Shown piece after piece: positions 8,311 to 15,786 of a DNA stretch of 64,000 nucleotides. Both the position numbers and the translations under genes were made by a program. The stretch comes from Acrocarpospora catenulata (GTDB lineage: Bacteria; Actinomycetota; Actinomycetes; Streptosporangiales; Streptosporangiaceae). How positions within the stretch are numbered: the stretch's first letter is position 1; each line of letters starts with the position of its first letter. Where the stretch lies: the NCBI RefSeq assembly GCF_018476525.1, contig NZ_JAHCST010000018.1, forward strand, positions 101,531 to 165,530. The letters run 5' to 3'. The notes below the pieces were generated by a model. That model searched no databases. It worked only from the letters and a program-made list of their open reading frames with translations, and was not told the origin of the DNA.

Positions 8311-9149
8311 CCGTCGCGGCGGCCCTTCCAGCGGAATGTGGTCAGGCACAGCACCAGACCTCCGACCACCCAGGCTGTCAGAACCAGGGCGACCTTGCCC
8401 AGCTCGTACGAACCGGTCAGCTCCAGAGCGGCGCCCGCGTCCCCGAGGAAGACCGAGCGCAGGCCCTGGCACATCCACTTGAGCGGGAAGAACGAGGAGA
8501 TGTTGATCAGCCAGTCGGGCAGCTCGGTGAACGGGATGAAGACGCCGGAGATGAACTGGAGCACCACGAACGGCATGGTGATCACCGCTGGGGCGCTCTT
8601 GGCCGAGCGGGGCACGCTGCTCACCGCGATGCCGAGCAGGGCCGCCCCCGCCAGGCCCAGCGTCAGCACCCACGCCATGGTGAGCCAGCTGGACGCCTGG
8701 TCGGGGAGGTCCAGGTCGTACAGGAGCACCCCGATGGCCAGCAGCACGACCACCTCCAGGACGGCGACCACCAGCGAGCTGAGCAGCTTCCCGATGAAGT
8801 ACGCGCTGCGCGGCATAGGCGTGCCGGCCAGGCGCTTGAGCGTGCCGTCCTCCCGGTCCACCGAGATGCCGATGCCGAGGTGCTGGAAGGCCGCGCCCAT
8901 CACCCCGGCGCCGATCAGCCCGGCCGTGTACAGCTGGGAGACGGTGATGCCGGTGCCTTCGAGCTCCCCGGCGAAGATCGAGCCGAACAGCACCAGCAGG
9001 ATGATCGGGAACGAGAAGGTGAAGATCACGGCGTCCTTCTCACGGAAGAACATCCGGGTCTCCACCGCCGCCCTGGACAGGCCGAGGGCGAGCACGGAGG
9101 GCAGCGCGGGCGCCGCCAGCGGGGGAGTCACAGTGGTCTGGGTGGTCAT
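8307..9149 (-). CDS. ABC-2 type transporter permease (cassette 2)
   Basis: Six-helix membrane subunit of 280 residues, of the DrrB/ABC2_membrane type. The motif REDGTLKRLAGTPMPR in the first cytoplasmic loop is a hallmark of this group, and a hydrophobic FISGVFIPFTELP segment marks helix 5. Start and stop codons overlap the neighbouring ATPase and kinase genes by 4 bp each. Related exporters remove drugs, peptides or lipids; the substrate here is unknown. Confidence 0.92.
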   Translation of the reverse strand: MTTQTTVTPPLAAPALPSVLALGLSRAAVETRMFFREKDAVIFTFSFPIILLVLFGSIFAGELEGTGITVSQLYTAGLIGAGVMGAAFQHLGIGISVDREDGTLKRLAGTPMPRSAYFIGKLLSSLVVAVLEVVVLLAIGVLLYDLDLPDQASSWLTMAWVLTLGLAGAALLGIAVSSVPRSAKSAPAVITMPFVVLQFISGVFIPFTELPDWLINISSFFPLKWMCQGLRSVFLGDAGAALELTGSYELGKVALVLTAWVVGGLVLCLTTFRWKGRRDG

Positions 9150-9976
9150 TTCGGGGCCTCGATCAGAGTCAGGTAGATGTCCTCCAGGGTGGGGCGGGTG
9201 ACGGCCAGGCCGGGCACCTCGCCGTCGTAGCGGCGGCTCAGCTCCAGCACCGTCCTGGTGGGGGTGTCGGTCTCGACCACGCCGTCCGCCCAGGTCACCT
9301 TGGCCCGCGCCGAGGCCCGGCCGCCGAGCGTGGCCGGGTCGCCCTCGGCCACGATCCGGCCCCTGGCGATCACCGCCACCCGCTGCGCCAGCGCCTCGGC
9401 CTCGTCCAGGTAGTGGGTGGTGAGCACGATGGTGGTGCCGTCGGCGGCCAGGCCCTTGATCAGGTCCCAGAACTGGCGGCGCGCCTCCGGGTCGAAACCG
9501 GTGGTCGGCTCGTCCAGGAAGAGCAGTTCGGGGTTGCCGATCACGCCGAGTGCCACGTCCACCCGGCGGCGCTGGCCGCCGGAGAGCTTCCTGATCCGGG
9601 TGCCGGCCTTCTCGGTCAGCCCGACCTTCTCGATCACCTCATCCGGGTCGCGCGGACGCGGGTAGTACCCGGCGAAATGCCGCACCGTCTCCCGGACGGT
9701 CAGCTCGGCGGCGTCGTTCGCGGTCTGTAACACGATGCCGAGCCGGGCCCGCCACTGCCGGGTGGCCCGCCCGGGGTCCACCCCGAGCACGCTGACCTCT
9801 CCGGCGTCCCGCTTCCGGTACCCCTCCAGGATCTCCACGGTGGTCGACTTCCCCGCGCCGTTGGGCCCGAGGATGGCGAACACCTCGCCCCGGCGGATGT
9901 CCAGGTCCAGCCCGTCCACCGCCCGCGTCTGGCCGTAGCGTTTGGCCAGCCCCCGTACGTGAATCGCTGTCGTCAT
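9146..9976 (-). CDS. ABC transporter ATPase, DrrA-like (cassette 2)
   Basis: ATPase of 276 residues and first gene of the four-gene operon running leftward to 6500. Walker A GPNGAGKST is at 37-45, the signature is LSGGQRRR, and Walker B is LLFLDEPTTG. I choose the ATG at 9976 (MTTAIHVRG) because a GGAGGA ribosome site lies 8 nt upstream; 18 further codons upstream are open but lack a site. The C-terminal ARAKVTWADG region resembles the DrrA regulatory tail. Confidence 0.94.
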   Translation of the reverse strand: MTTAIHVRGLAKRYGQTRAVDGLDLDIRRGEVFAILGPNGAGKSTTVEILEGYRKRDAGEVSVLGVDPGRATRQWRARLGIVLQTANDAAELTVRETVRHFAGYYPRPRDPDEVIEKVGLTEKAGTRIRKLSGGQRRRVDVALGVIGNPELLFLDEPTTGFDPEARRQFWDLIKGLAADGTTIVLTTHYLDEAEALAQRVAVIARGRIVAEGDPATLGGRASARAKVTWADGVVETDTPTRTVLELSRRYDGEVPGLAVTRPTLEDIYLTLIEAPK

Positions 9977-10013
9977 GCGTCCAGCGTCCTCCGCGCACGG
10001 TCGGCACGGCACC

Positions 10014-10058
10014 ATCGCCCGGTCGACCACGGTGTCCTCCGTTCGGAGGACGGGCGAT
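10014..10058 (-). terminator. Two-tier hairpin after the SDR gene
   Basis: An inner perfect stem GTCCTCCG/CGGAGGAC (10034-10041 with 10044-10051) is enclosed by outer arms ATCGCCC/GGGCGAT (10014-10020 with 10052-10058). It reaches into the SDR stop codon and precedes the ATPase gene of cassette 2. It probably separates the hydrolase-SDR transcript from the ABC operon. No T tract is present. Confidence 0.5.
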
Positions 10059-10813
10059 CAGCTGGTCGCGGTGAGGCCGCCGTCCACGAAGAGCACCTGC
10101 CCGGTCATGTACGCGGCCGCGTCGCTCGCCAGAAAGACCGCCGGACCGGCCATCTCCTCCGCCTTGCCCCAGCGGGCCATCGGCACGGTGGCGACGGTGG
10201 TGTCGTGCGGGTTCTGCCAGAGGTTGCGGTTCATGTCGGTGGCCGTCCAGCCGGGACAGAGGCAGTTCACCCGCACCCCGCGGGAGGCCCACTCCACGGC
10301 CAGCGACTTGGTCAGCGCGACCACCCCGGCCTTGGCGGCCGCGTACGCGGCGAGGAAGGGCGCGCCCTTCGCCGCCACCGAGGCGACGTTGATCAACGAG
10401 CCGCCGCCCCGGCTGAGCAGGTGGTCGGCGACCGCGTGGCTGACCGCCATGGCCGAGTCCAGGTTGAGCCGGAGCAGCTTGTCCCATCCGGACAGCCGCA
10501 GGTCCTTGAACTCCACCAGGAAGTTGGACCCGCCGGCGTTGTTGACCACGATGTCCAGGTGCCCGAGCGCGTCGATCCCGCTCTGCACGGCGGCCGGGAT
10601 GCTGTCCCGCTCCAGCACGTCGCACGGGATGACGGCGGCCTGGCGCCCGTACGCCTCGACCTCCTTGGCCACCTCGGCGAGCGACTCGGCGGACCGGGAG
10701 ACCAGCGCCACGTCGGCCCCCGCCTCCGCGAAGCCGAGCGCGATGGCCCGGCCGATGCCCCGCGAGGCCCCCGTGACGAACGCCTTCTTGCCGGTCAGGT
10801 CAAACGCCTTCAT
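10058..10813 (-). CDS. SDR family NAD(P)-dependent oxidoreductase
   Basis: Classical short-chain dehydrogenase of 251 residues. The cofactor loop TGASRGIG is at 14-21, NNAGG at 91-95, and the catalytic set is Ser145, Tyr157 and Lys161 (YAAAK). CPGWTATDM and DGGLTATS are the usual C-terminal motifs. The start codon follows the stop of the hydrolase gene with no gap, so the pair is one transcriptional unit. Arg40 after the second strand (LVSRS) suggests NADP preference; the substrate is not predictable. Confidence 0.92.
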   Translation of the reverse strand: MKAFDLTGKKAFVTGASRGIGRAIALGFAEAGADVALVSRSAESLAEVAKEVEAYGRQAAVIPCDVLERDSIPAAVQSGIDALGHLDIVVNNAGGSNFLVEFKDLRLSGWDKLLRLNLDSAMAVSHAVADHLLSRGGGSLINVASVAAKGAPFLAAYAAAKAGVVALTKSLAVEWASRGVRVNCLCPGWTATDMNRNLWQNPHDTTVATVPMARWGKAEEMAGPAVFLASDAAAYMTGQVLFVDGGLTATS

Positions 10814-11518
10814 TCAGACCTCCGTGGGGAGTGGGTGGGCTGCGGGGTTGACCCGCTTGACGATCTCGTCCAGCACGATCCGCACGTATGGCTCGCCCAC
10901 CCAGAGGTGCTTGGCGCCCTCCACCCCGACCACCTCGGCCTGCGGCACCCGCTTGAACCGGGCCGTGGCCTCCTCGGGACGCAGGTAGTCGTCGAACTCC
11001 GGCACCAGCGCGGTCAGCGGGCGGCCGAAGGCGGCCCAGGCGTCCAGGTCCTCGTCGGTGGCCCGGCGCAGCGGGGGAGACAGCAGGATGGCGCCCGTCA
11101 CCACGGGGTCGCGGCCCCACTTCAGGGCCAGTTCGGTGCCGAAGGACCAGCCGAGCAGCCAGGGCCGGGGCAGGTCGTGGAAGTCGGCGCACTCCACCGC
11201 GGCGGCCACGTCCAGCCGCTCGCCCTCGCCGTTCTCGAAGGCGCCCTCGGAGGTGCCGCGCTCGGAGGTGGTGCCCCGGGTGTTGAAGCGGAGCACCGCC
11301 AGGTCGGCCAGTGCCGGAAGCCGGTTGGACGCCTTGCGGAGCACGTGGCTGTCCATCATGCCGCCGTGGGTGGGCAGCGGGTGCAGGCAGATCAGGGTGG
11401 CCACGGGGTCCTTCTCCAGCGGCCGGGCCAGCTCGCCCACCAGGGTCAGCCCGTCGGCGGTGTGCAGCTCGATGTTCTCCCGCCTGGCCGGAAGCACCGT
11501 GGACGCGCGAATCTCCAT
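10814..11518 (-). CDS. Alpha/beta hydrolase
   Basis: Serine hydrolase of 234 residues. The nucleophile elbow is GWSFGTE with Ser125, the acid is probably Asp176 or Asp177 (EFDDY), and the histidine is His204 (AKHLW). The LHPLPTHGG oxyanion loop near residue 45 is of the dienelactone-hydrolase/KANL2-like type. It abuts the SDR gene. Many actinobacteria carry this type of gene close to nucS; its substrate is unknown. Confidence 0.85.
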   Translation of the reverse strand: MEIRASTVLPARRENIELHTADGLTLVGELARPLEKDPVATLICLHPLPTHGGMMDSHVLRKASNRLPALADLAVLRFNTRGTTSERGTSEGAFENGEGERLDVAAAVECADFHDLPRPWLLGWSFGTELALKWGRDPVVTGAILLSPPLRRATDEDLDAWAAFGRPLTALVPEFDDYLRPEEATARFKRVPQAEVVGVEGAKHLWVGEPYVRIVLDEIVKRVNPAAHPLPTEV

Positions 11519-11530
11519 GCTCTCTCCGCT

Positions 11531-11830
11531 CTAGTACCTGCTACGCCCAGGCCCCCGGCTGAGCCGGTTGCGCCAGCAGGCGGTGTGCCAGTGCCGCCGC
11601 TCGCCCTCGCCGCCGGACCAGTTGGGCCAGCTGACCAGGTGCGCCGTGCCCGTCCGGATCTCCTGATCGCAGCCGGGGCACCGGTAGACCTTATCGGCCG
11701 CGCCACCGACGATCCGGTGCACCCGCCACTCGCCGTCCGGCCACTCCTCGACCTCGCCGATGCCGAATCGCCCGGGCGGACCGATCGGGGGCCCCTTGTC
11801 GTCGCGGCGCCGCGCGCGGCGGGGGCTCAT
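11531..11830 (-). CDS. Small conserved protein with Cys/His zinc-site pattern
   Basis: Basic 99-residue protein with an Arg-rich N-terminus. CPGC (Cys51, Cys54) and a later HWHTAC (His80, His82, Cys85) form a plausible zinc-binding set. Trp-rich segments lie around them. I start at the ATG at 11830, which has GGAG 5 nt upstream; the longer frame to 11917 runs into the nucS promoter region. Homologues beside nucS in other actinobacteria are often labelled ATP/GTP-binding protein, which the sequence does not support: there is no P-loop. It is divergent from nucS. Confidence 0.72.
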   Translation of the reverse strand: MSPRRARRRDDKGPPIGPPGRFGIGEVEEWPDGEWRVHRIVGGAADKVYRCPGCDQEIRTGTAHLVSWPNWSGGEGERRHWHTACWRNRLSRGPGRSRY

Positions 11831-11940
11831 CTCCGCTCCATGGTGCCGACCGTGTCCACGCTCCCGCCTCCCTCGGTTACCCATCGGTAGTCTTCCAGAG
11901 TGTCCGGGTACGAGCATCCGCGCGGGTAGGGTTTCTGCTC

Positions 11941-12603
11941 ATGCGGCTGGTCATCGCGCGGTGCAGCGTGGATTACGTGGGAAGACTGACGGCCCATCTT
12001 CCGATGGCGCCCCGGTTGATCCTCATCAAGGCGGACAACTCGGTCTCCATCCACTGCGACGACCGGGCGTTCAAACCGCTGAACTGGATGAACCCCCCGT
12101 GCAAGCTGCGCGAGGAGGAGGGCCAGTGGACGGTGACCCAGGGCAAGACCGGGGAGAAGCTGATCCTCACCATCGAGGAGATCCTGCACGACTCCAGCCA
12201 TGAGCTCGGCGTCGACCCCGGCCTCCAGAAGGACGGCGTGGAGGCCCACCTCCAGGAGCTGCTGGCCGAGCACATCACCACGCTGGGCGCGGGCTGGACG
12301 CTGGTGCGCCGGGAGTACATGACCGCGATCGGGCCGGTGGACATCCTCTGCCGGGACCAGAACGGCGCCACCGTGGCGGTGGAGATCAAGCGCCGCGGCG
12401 AGATCGACGGGGTCGAGCAGCTCACCCGGTACCTGGAGCTGCTCAACCGGGATCCGTTACTCGCGCCCGTACGCGGGATCTTCGCCGCCCAGGAGATCAA
12501 GCCGCAGGCCCGGGTGCTGGCCCTGGACCGGGGCATCGACTGCGTCACTCTGGACTACGACGCCCTGCGCGGTATCGAACCGGAGAACCCCACCCTCTTC
12601 TAA
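11941..12603 (+). CDS. nucS: Mismatch-specific endonuclease NucS/EndoMS
   Basis: Endonuclease of 220 residues that cuts both strands at mismatches in actinobacteria lacking MutS/MutL. The N-terminal DNA-binding and dimer domain begins [21 protein letters not shown]. The PD-(D/E)XK nuclease core holds Asp134 (GPVDIL), Glu148 and Lys150 (AVEIK), then Gln160 and Tyr164. The C-terminal ENPTLF end is the likely beta-clamp contact. Length and motifs match M. tuberculosis NucS. It is monocistronic. Confidence 0.96.
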   Translation: MRLVIARCSVDYVGRLTAHLPMAPRLILIKADNSVSIHCDDRAFKPLNWMNPPCKLREEEGQWTVTQGKTGEKLILTIEEILHDSSHELGVDPGLQKDGVEAHLQELLAEHITTLGAGWTLVRREYMTAIGPVDILCRDQNGATVAVEIKRRGEIDGVEQLTRYLELLNRDPLLAPVRGIFAAQEIKPQARVLALDRGIDCVTLDYDALRGIEPENPTLF

Positions 12604-12649
12604 CCTTTTACCCTCCTCCGGGACGTCATGCCGCCAGGTGTTGATCTGG

Positions 12650-12662
12650 TCACGTAGCGTGA
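12650..12662 (+). promoter_or_regulatory. BldD-box-like palindrome upstream of the secreted propeller gene
   Basis: TCACG-TAG-CGTGA is a perfect 5-3-5 inverted repeat, 33 nt before the ATG at 12696. It is the exact reverse complement of the site at 23141. It matches the BldD consensus TNACNCWGNGTNA (as recalled from Streptomyces work) except at one central base. Both copies follow a TTGA(T/G)-TGG-like sequence. BldD control is inference. Confidence 0.45.
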
Positions 12663-12695
12663 TCACGTCTTTTGTGCGGCTACGACGGAGAACAG

Positions 12696-13595
12696 ATGCG
12701 GAACATGCCGGTGATCCGGGCGTCGTTGGTGGGTGCGGTCATCGCGGCCGCGTCGTTGAGCGGGGGTACGGCCCAGGCGGCTCCAGGGGCGGCCCAGGTG
12801 GTCAAGGTGGCCAAGGGCCAGCGCCTGGGCGTGATCCGAGGGGACGGCGCGGCCTGGGTGCGGGACGTCGCCCCCGGCGCGCGCTGGCACCAGGTCGCCA
12901 CCGGCGTGGTCCAGCTGGTCCTGGACGGCAACCGCATCGGCGTGCTGCACGACGACGGCGTGCTGGAGGTGAAGGAGGGGCCCATCTGGGCCCGCTTCGA
13001 CATGGAGACCGACCACGTCAAGCAGTTCGACCTGTCCGGCGACCGGGTCGGCGTGGTCACCGGCCGCGGCGTGGCCTACGTCAAGGACGGCTCGCTGCAC
13101 GCCCCTTGGCGCCGGGTGGCCGAGAACATCAAGCAGATCGCGCTGACCGGCTCCCGCATCGGCCTGCTGGAGACCAACGGCGTGGCCCGGGTCAACGAAG
13201 GCCCGGTGGACGCGCCCTGGGTGCACCTGAGCACGCTGGTCAAGCAGCTGGCGCTGTCCGGGGCGCGGATCGGCATCGTGCAGGAGGACGGCCTCGGCCA
13301 CGTCAAGGAGGGCTCGGTGGACGCCCTCTGGACCAACCAGCACACCGACGTGGTCCAGCTCGACCTGGACGGCGCCCGCATCGCCATGCTGCGCGGCGAC
13401 GGCTCGGCGTACGCCAAGGAGGGCGGCCTGGGCGACCCCTGGACGCTGCTGGCGGCCGGCGTCATCCGGCTCGACGTCTCCGGCGACCGCGTGGTCACCG
13501 TACGAAGCAACGGCGAGACCTATTCCAAGACCGGCACCCTGGGCGCGAGCTGGATCCTCAACAGCCAGAACGACCTCGACGCCGACCTCTCTTGA
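12696..13595 (+). CDS. Secreted protein of seven 37-residue repeats, predicted beta-propeller
   Basis: Exported protein of 299 residues. A signal peptide occupies about residues 1-29 (ending AQAA). From residue 35 to 292 the whole chain is seven tandem repeats, the first of 36 and the others of exactly 37 residues, with consensus V-Q-L-L-G-R-IGVL-DG-VKEG-W. Such short WD/tectonin-like repeats usually fold as one seven-bladed propeller. I choose the ATG at 12696, which has GGAGA 5 nt upstream. No enzyme motif is present, so a ligand- or glycan-binding role is possible. I do not recognise a named family. Confidence 0.82.
   Translation: MRNMPVIRASLVGAVIAAASLSGGTAQAAPGAAQVVKVAKGQRLGVIRGDGAAWVRDVAPGARWHQVATGVVQLVLDGNRIGVLHDDGVLEVKEGPIWARFDMETDHVKQFDLSGDRVGVVTGRGVAYVKDGSLHAPWRRVAENIKQIALTGSRIGLLETNGVARVNEGPVDAPWVHLSTLVKQLALSGARIGIVQEDGLGHVKEGSVDALWTNQHTDVVQLDLDGARIAMLRGDGSAYAKEGGLGDPWTLLAAGVIRLDVSGDRVVTVRSNGETYSKTGTLGASWILNSQNDLDADLS
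12798..13571 (+). repeat. Seven tandem 111-bp coding repeats (37 residues each)
   Basis: Protein repeats start at residues 35, 71, 108, 145, 182, 219 and 256 of the gene at 12696. Repeats 3 to 5 (VKQ or IKQ openings, DAPW or HAPW endings) are closest to each other. The register never slips by a residue after the first unit. Confidence 0.85.
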
Positions 13596-13610
13596 GCTGT
13601 GACATTGGGC
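13593..13610 (+). repeat. Short dispersed repeat, copy A, at the stop codon
   Basis: TGAGCTGTGACATTGGGC starts with the stop codon of the propeller gene and recurs exactly at 15612-15629, again starting with a stop codon. Both are followed by a CCTCCGGC-containing stretch and, further on, CGCGGCCGGGC. In this copy the two parts are about 70 bp further apart than in copy B. Confidence 0.7.
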
Positions 13611-13731
13611 CCGCCTCCGGCAGGCCGGCCCGGCCGCCTTCAGCCGGTGTCTTCCCTCCCTCCGGTCGCCGGCGCTCCCTCCGCTCAGTCCAGACACCGG
13701 CGCGGCCGGGCGAACCGGCTACGGTGAGTCC

Positions 13732-14490
13732 GTGCGGTTGTTTTCGCGATCAGCGGGCAGTGGTGTTCCCGTCGTGCTGCTTCACGCCTTCCCGTTCTCC
13801 TCGGCGATGTGGTCGGCGCAGCGGGAGGGCCTGGCCGGGGTCTGCCGGGTGATCACCCCCGACCTGCGCGGCTTCGGTGGTTCGCCGCTCGGCGAGGATG
13901 CGCCCTCGCTCGACGCGATGGCCGACGACGTGGCCGAACTCCTCGACGCCGAGGGCATAGACCGGGTGGTGATCGGCGGCCAGTCCATGGGCGGCTACGT
14001 CACCATGGCCTTCTGCCGCCGCCACCCCGACCGGGTTCGGGCGGTCATCCTGGCCGACACCAAGGCCGCGCCCGACACCCCAGAGGCCGCCGAAGGCCGC
14101 GAGAAGAACGCCGGGCGCGTGCTGTCCGGCGAGACTCTGACGGAGATGGTGCCCAACCTGGTCGGCGCCACCACGCTGGCCCGCCGCCCCATGGTGGTCG
14201 GCCGGGTCCGCGGCCTGGTGGAGTCCGCGCCCCCGGCCGCCGTGGCCTGGGCGCTGCGCGCGATGGCCGTACGGCCGGACTCGTTCGGCACGCTCCGCGC
14301 GCTCACCTGCCCCACGCTGATCGTGGTGGGCGACGAGGACGTTATCTCGCCCACCACGGACGCCGAGGCGATGCACGAGGCGGTCCCCCACGCGCTGCTG
14401 CGCGTCCTGGAGACCTCCGGACATCTCTCCGCGATCGAGACCCCGGAACAGTTCGACGAAGCAGCCCGGGCGTTCCTGTCGACGCTCTGA
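13732..14490 (+). CDS. Alpha/beta hydrolase
   Basis: Hydrolase of 252 residues. LHAFPFSSAMW forms the oxyanion loop, GQSMGGY the nucleophile elbow (serine near residue 86), GDEDVISP the acid and SGHLSAIE the histidine. It resembles 3-oxoadipate enol-lactonase-like and epoxide-hydrolase-like proteins, but the substrate is unknown. The start is GTG; a TACGGT -10-like box 6 nt upstream (13720-13725) suggests a leaderless mRNA. It ends before a strong hairpin. Confidence 0.88.
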   Translation: MRLFSRSAGSGVPVVLLHAFPFSSAMWSAQREGLAGVCRVITPDLRGFGGSPLGEDAPSLDAMADDVAELLDAEGIDRVVIGGQSMGGYVTMAFCRRHPDRVRAVILADTKAAPDTPEAAEGREKNAGRVLSGETLTEMVPNLVGATTLARRPMVVGRVRGLVESAPPAAVAWALRAMAVRPDSFGTLRALTCPTLIVVGDEDVISPTTDAEAMHEAVPHALLRVLETSGHLSAIETPEQFDEAARAFLSTL

Positions 14491-14502
14491 GATTCCCCTG
14501 CC

Positions 14503-14552
14503 GGAGGACCACCGCCGGCGCCTCCCTCAACGCCGGCGGGTGGTCTCCTCCT
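14503..14552 (+). terminator. Intrinsic-type hairpin after the hydrolase gene
   Basis: Arms CCGCCGGCG (14512-14520) and CGCCGGCGG (14531-14539) pair perfectly around a 10-nt loop. The flanking GGAGGACCA and TGGTCTCCTCC extend the stem with a bulge. It lies 13 nt after the stop codon at 14490. There is no long T tract, as usual in high-GC actinobacteria. Confidence 0.7.
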
Positions 14553-14660
14553 CCGGGGGATCGCCCCGAGACCTTTCCACGATGTCGTGTATTGGCAGCC
14601 TTATGTACCAAAAGCCGTGGCCGGTACCGGTCAGTGGCCGGAATCTGCCAAGGTGGAGGT

Positions 14661-15614
14661 ATGTGGGAGGCGATCGGACTTTCGGGGTTGGAGGAGCGGT
14701 TGTACCGGCTCCTCCTTCGCGACCCCAAATGTTCCCCTGAGGAGGCCACCCGCCGGCTGGACTCCTCCCACGACCTGATCAAGGCCGCCCTGGAGCGCCT
14801 CCAGGAACTCGGCCTGCTCGAATCCGGCGGCCCGCACGGCGTGCGCCCCGCCGACCCGCGGATCGCCCTGGCCTCGGCCATCCGGCGCCGCCGGGCCGAG
14901 CTGGACCGGCTGGCGCTCACGGCCGAGGAACTCGCCACCGACTTCCAGGAAGGGCTGCTGCGCACCGACCCCGGCCGGGTGATCGAGGTGGTCGAGGGCT
15001 CGGCCGCCGCCGGCCGCCGGGTGACGGAGCTGCTGGCCGGGGCCACCCGCGAGGTACTGGCCCTGGACGCCCCGCCGTACGCGGCGACGAGCACCTCGCT
15101 GGGCGCCGAGGAGGCCGCGCTGGCGCGCGGGGTGCGGTGCCGGGCCATCTACAGCTCGATCGTGCTGGACCTGCCGCTGAAGCTGGACGAGATCCGCCGG
15201 ATGACCGGCCTGGGCGAGCAGGCCCGGGTACGCCCGGGGGTGCCCATCAAACTCATCCTGGTGGACGGCAGGACGGCCCTGCTGCCGCTCACCGACCACG
15301 AGGAGGGTGCCAGGTTCACCTCCATCGTGGTCGGCCGCAGCGCGCTGACCAACGCGCTGGTGGCCCTGTTCGAGACGCTCTGGCGGGAGTCCTCCCCGGT
15401 CTGGGGGACCGCCACCGCCGCCGTTCCCGGTGACGGCGTGGACCAGCAGATCCTGGAACTGCTGGCGGTCGGCATGAAGGACGAGTCGATCCTGCGCCAG
15501 CTGGGCATCTCCGAACGCACCCTGCGCCGCCGCATCGCCGCCATCTTCGACCGCCTCGGCGCCGCCGGCCGCTTCCAGGCAGGCGTCCAGGCTGCCCGAA
15601 AAGGCTGGATCTGA
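14661..15614 (+). CDS. Helix-turn-helix regulator (TrmB-like N-terminus, LuxR-like C-terminus)
   Basis: Regulator of 317 residues with DNA-binding segments at both ends. Residues 1-60 form a winged helix (LLLRDPKCSPEEATRRL, then DLIKAALERLQELGLLES). The middle (about 100-245) resembles the PLD-like sensor domain of TrmB-type regulators. The last 55 residues are a LuxR-type helix-turn-helix (ESILRQLGISERTLRRRIAAIF). GGAGG lies 5 nt before the ATG. This architecture is frequent in Streptomyces and relatives, often with many paralogues. The target is unknown. Confidence 0.85.
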   Translation: MWEAIGLSGLEERLYRLLLRDPKCSPEEATRRLDSSHDLIKAALERLQELGLLESGGPHGVRPADPRIALASAIRRRRAELDRLALTAEELATDFQEGLLRTDPGRVIEVVEGSAAAGRRVTELLAGATREVLALDAPPYAATSTSLGAEEAALARGVRCRAIYSSIVLDLPLKLDEIRRMTGLGEQARVRPGVPIKLILVDGRTALLPLTDHEEGARFTSIVVGRSALTNALVALFETLWRESSPVWGTATAAVPGDGVDQQILELLAVGMKDESILRQLGISERTLRRRIAAIFDRLGAAGRFQAGVQAARKGWI

Positions 15615-15644
15615 GCTGTGACATTGGGCGAGCCTCCGGCTCGC
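15612..15644 (+). repeat. Short dispersed repeat, copy B, with hairpin
   Basis: TGAGCTGTGACATTGGGC (15612-15629) repeats copy A at 13593. It runs directly into the hairpin GCGAGCC-TCC-GGCTCGC (15628-15644), a perfect 7-bp stem with 3-nt loop. The unit starts exactly on the stop codon of the regulator gene. Confidence 0.7.
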
Positions 15645-15720
15645 CGGCGCGGCCGGGCAAACCCCATACCTGGCCTGGAAAGCTGGTTGCCGGGGAGAGG
15701 GCGAAACCGGGAACGTGACA

Positions 15721-15750
15721 AAGCCCGGCGGATTCCGATCCGCCGGGCTT
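15721..15750. terminator. Perfect 13-bp hairpin between converging genes
   Basis: Arms AAGCCCGGCGGAT and ATCCGCCGGGCTT flank a TCCG loop. The stem carries AA/TT ends on both sides, so it can act in both directions, for the regulator gene (ending 15614) and the coiled-coil gene (ending 15787 on the minus strand). Confidence 0.88.
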
Positions 15751-15786
15751 CGCGATGTGTAGCCGTCGCCCCGAGATGGAAGAGTC

